From RUG721 sp040307385 (GTDB lineage: Bacteria; Actinomycetota; Coriobacteriia; Coriobacteriales; Atopobiaceae), in NCBI GenBank assembly GCA_040307385.1, contig JAWRJQ010000094.1, positions 1 to 34,125 on the forward strand: a stretch of 34,125 nt of DNA, in the 5' to 3' direction. The position numbers and the translations under genes are program-made. Numbering within the stretch: position 1 is the first letter of the stretch; each line of letters starts with the position of its first letter. Shown one piece after another: positions 33,604-34,125 of this stretch. A model generated the notes under the pieces. That model searched no databases. It saw only the letters and a list, made by a program, of their open reading frames with translations, and was not told the origin of the DNA.

Positions 33604-33775
33604 GCTTGTGGGCTCATTGCGGTGCCTGCGCCGCCGCACGCTTCGTTGGGTTGCGGTAAAACCCTCGATTTACCTCATCTTATATGAGACAATGACCCTA
33701 CAACGTTCCGCGCTGCAAAAGGGGATGCAGCAACCGCGGGGAAGCGGTGGAGCCAAACAACTCGAGGAGAGGAAC

Positions 33776-34125
33776 ATGGCCAGACTCCATGTGATGGAGC
33801 GCAGCGAAGCCCAGGCCGTTATGGACGGCCTGCACGAGGCATTGGGCAAACGCCTGGCGGTCAGCTCGCTGGCTCCATGCCCTGTTGAGTTCACAGCAGC
33901 GTATATCCGCATGTGCGCAACGCAGAGCTGCGGCAAGTGCACGCCGTGCCGCGTGGGTCTCCGCGCGCTCGCCGACCTGTTCGACGAGGTGCTCGAGAAC
34001 CGCGCCGGTGCGAACGCGCTCGAGCTCATCGAGCGGACCGCTCGATCGATCTACCTGTCGGCAGATTGCGCGATCGGCTACGAGGCCGGCGAGATGGCGC
34101 TCACCGCCATCCGCGGGTTCCGCGA
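33776..34125 (+). CDS. NuoF-type 4Fe-4S domain protein, N-terminal part
   Basis: The gene runs off the window; 116 residues are visible. They match the iron-sulfur domain at the C-terminus of NuoF/HoxF-like NADH oxidoreductase subunits: SCGKCTPCRVG with C52, C55 and C58, and C98 in LSADCAIG, which gives C-x2-C-x2-C-x39-C. The start follows GAGGAGAGG at 33763-33771. Only about 50 residues precede the cluster motif, so the FMN- and NADH-binding part of NuoF is not in front of it. Such proteins in anaerobes often accompany electron-bifurcating hydrogenases or formate dehydrogenases; the partner genes would lie outside the window. Confidence 0.85.
   Translation, partial: MARLHVMERSEAQAVMDGLHEALGKRLAVSSLAPCPVEFTAAYIRMCATQSCGKCTPCRVGLRALADLFDEVLENRAGANALELIERTARSIYLSADCAIGYEAGEMALTAIRGFR

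Overview
The window looks like chromosomal DNA of a high-GC actinobacterium of the class Coriobacteriia (Collinsella, Olsenella or Eggerthella type). The basis is strong GC bias at third codon positions, many GTG/TTG starts with clear GGAGG sites, encoded CCA on the tRNA, a glgC/glgD pair typical of anaerobic gut bacteria, and a hypothetical protein resembling coriobacterial DUF559-like proteins. This is inference from gene content; no 16S gene is present.

Layout. 1-572: end of a MATE exporter. 668-7805: a tight histidine operon, hisZ-hisG (fused), hisD, hisC, hisB, hisH, hisA, hisF, hisI, with start/stop overlaps throughout; hisE and a histidinol-phosphatase are missing from it. 7885-7961: tRNA-Arg(ACG) with promoter and terminator. 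8016-10888: an accessory stretch with a HAD phosphatase, a DUF559-like orphan protein, a 149-bp element bounded by perfect 26-bp inverted repeats, and nth on the minus strand. 11008-22660: a six-gene glycogen operon, glgB, glgP, glgC, glgD, glgA and a GH13-GH77 fusion, which together make, branch, phosphorolyse and trim glycogen. 22881-25779: a membrane zinc-ribbon protein (minus), a dTDP-glucose 4,6-dehydratase (plus) and an Abi_2-type HEPN protein (minus). 26048-26251: a cold-shock protein with a hairpin-rich leader. 26348-30231: a TPR protein, a second HAD phosphatase and metA. 30231-33431: a signalling cassette of a Ser/Thr kinase with membrane segments lying between two paralogous HTH-like proteins, followed by a lipoprotein with two repeated domains. 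33776 to the end: the start of a NuoF-type iron-sulfur protein.

The most interesting points are the kinase cassette, where two near-identical small palindromes sit exactly the same distance upstream of two candidate -10 boxes; the MITE-like inverted repeat; the histone-H1-like tail on GlgB; the HisZ-HisG fusion; a HisA whose second catalytic aspartate seems displaced; and a 34-bp near-palindrome upstream of the iron-sulfur gene. None of these could be checked against databases here.
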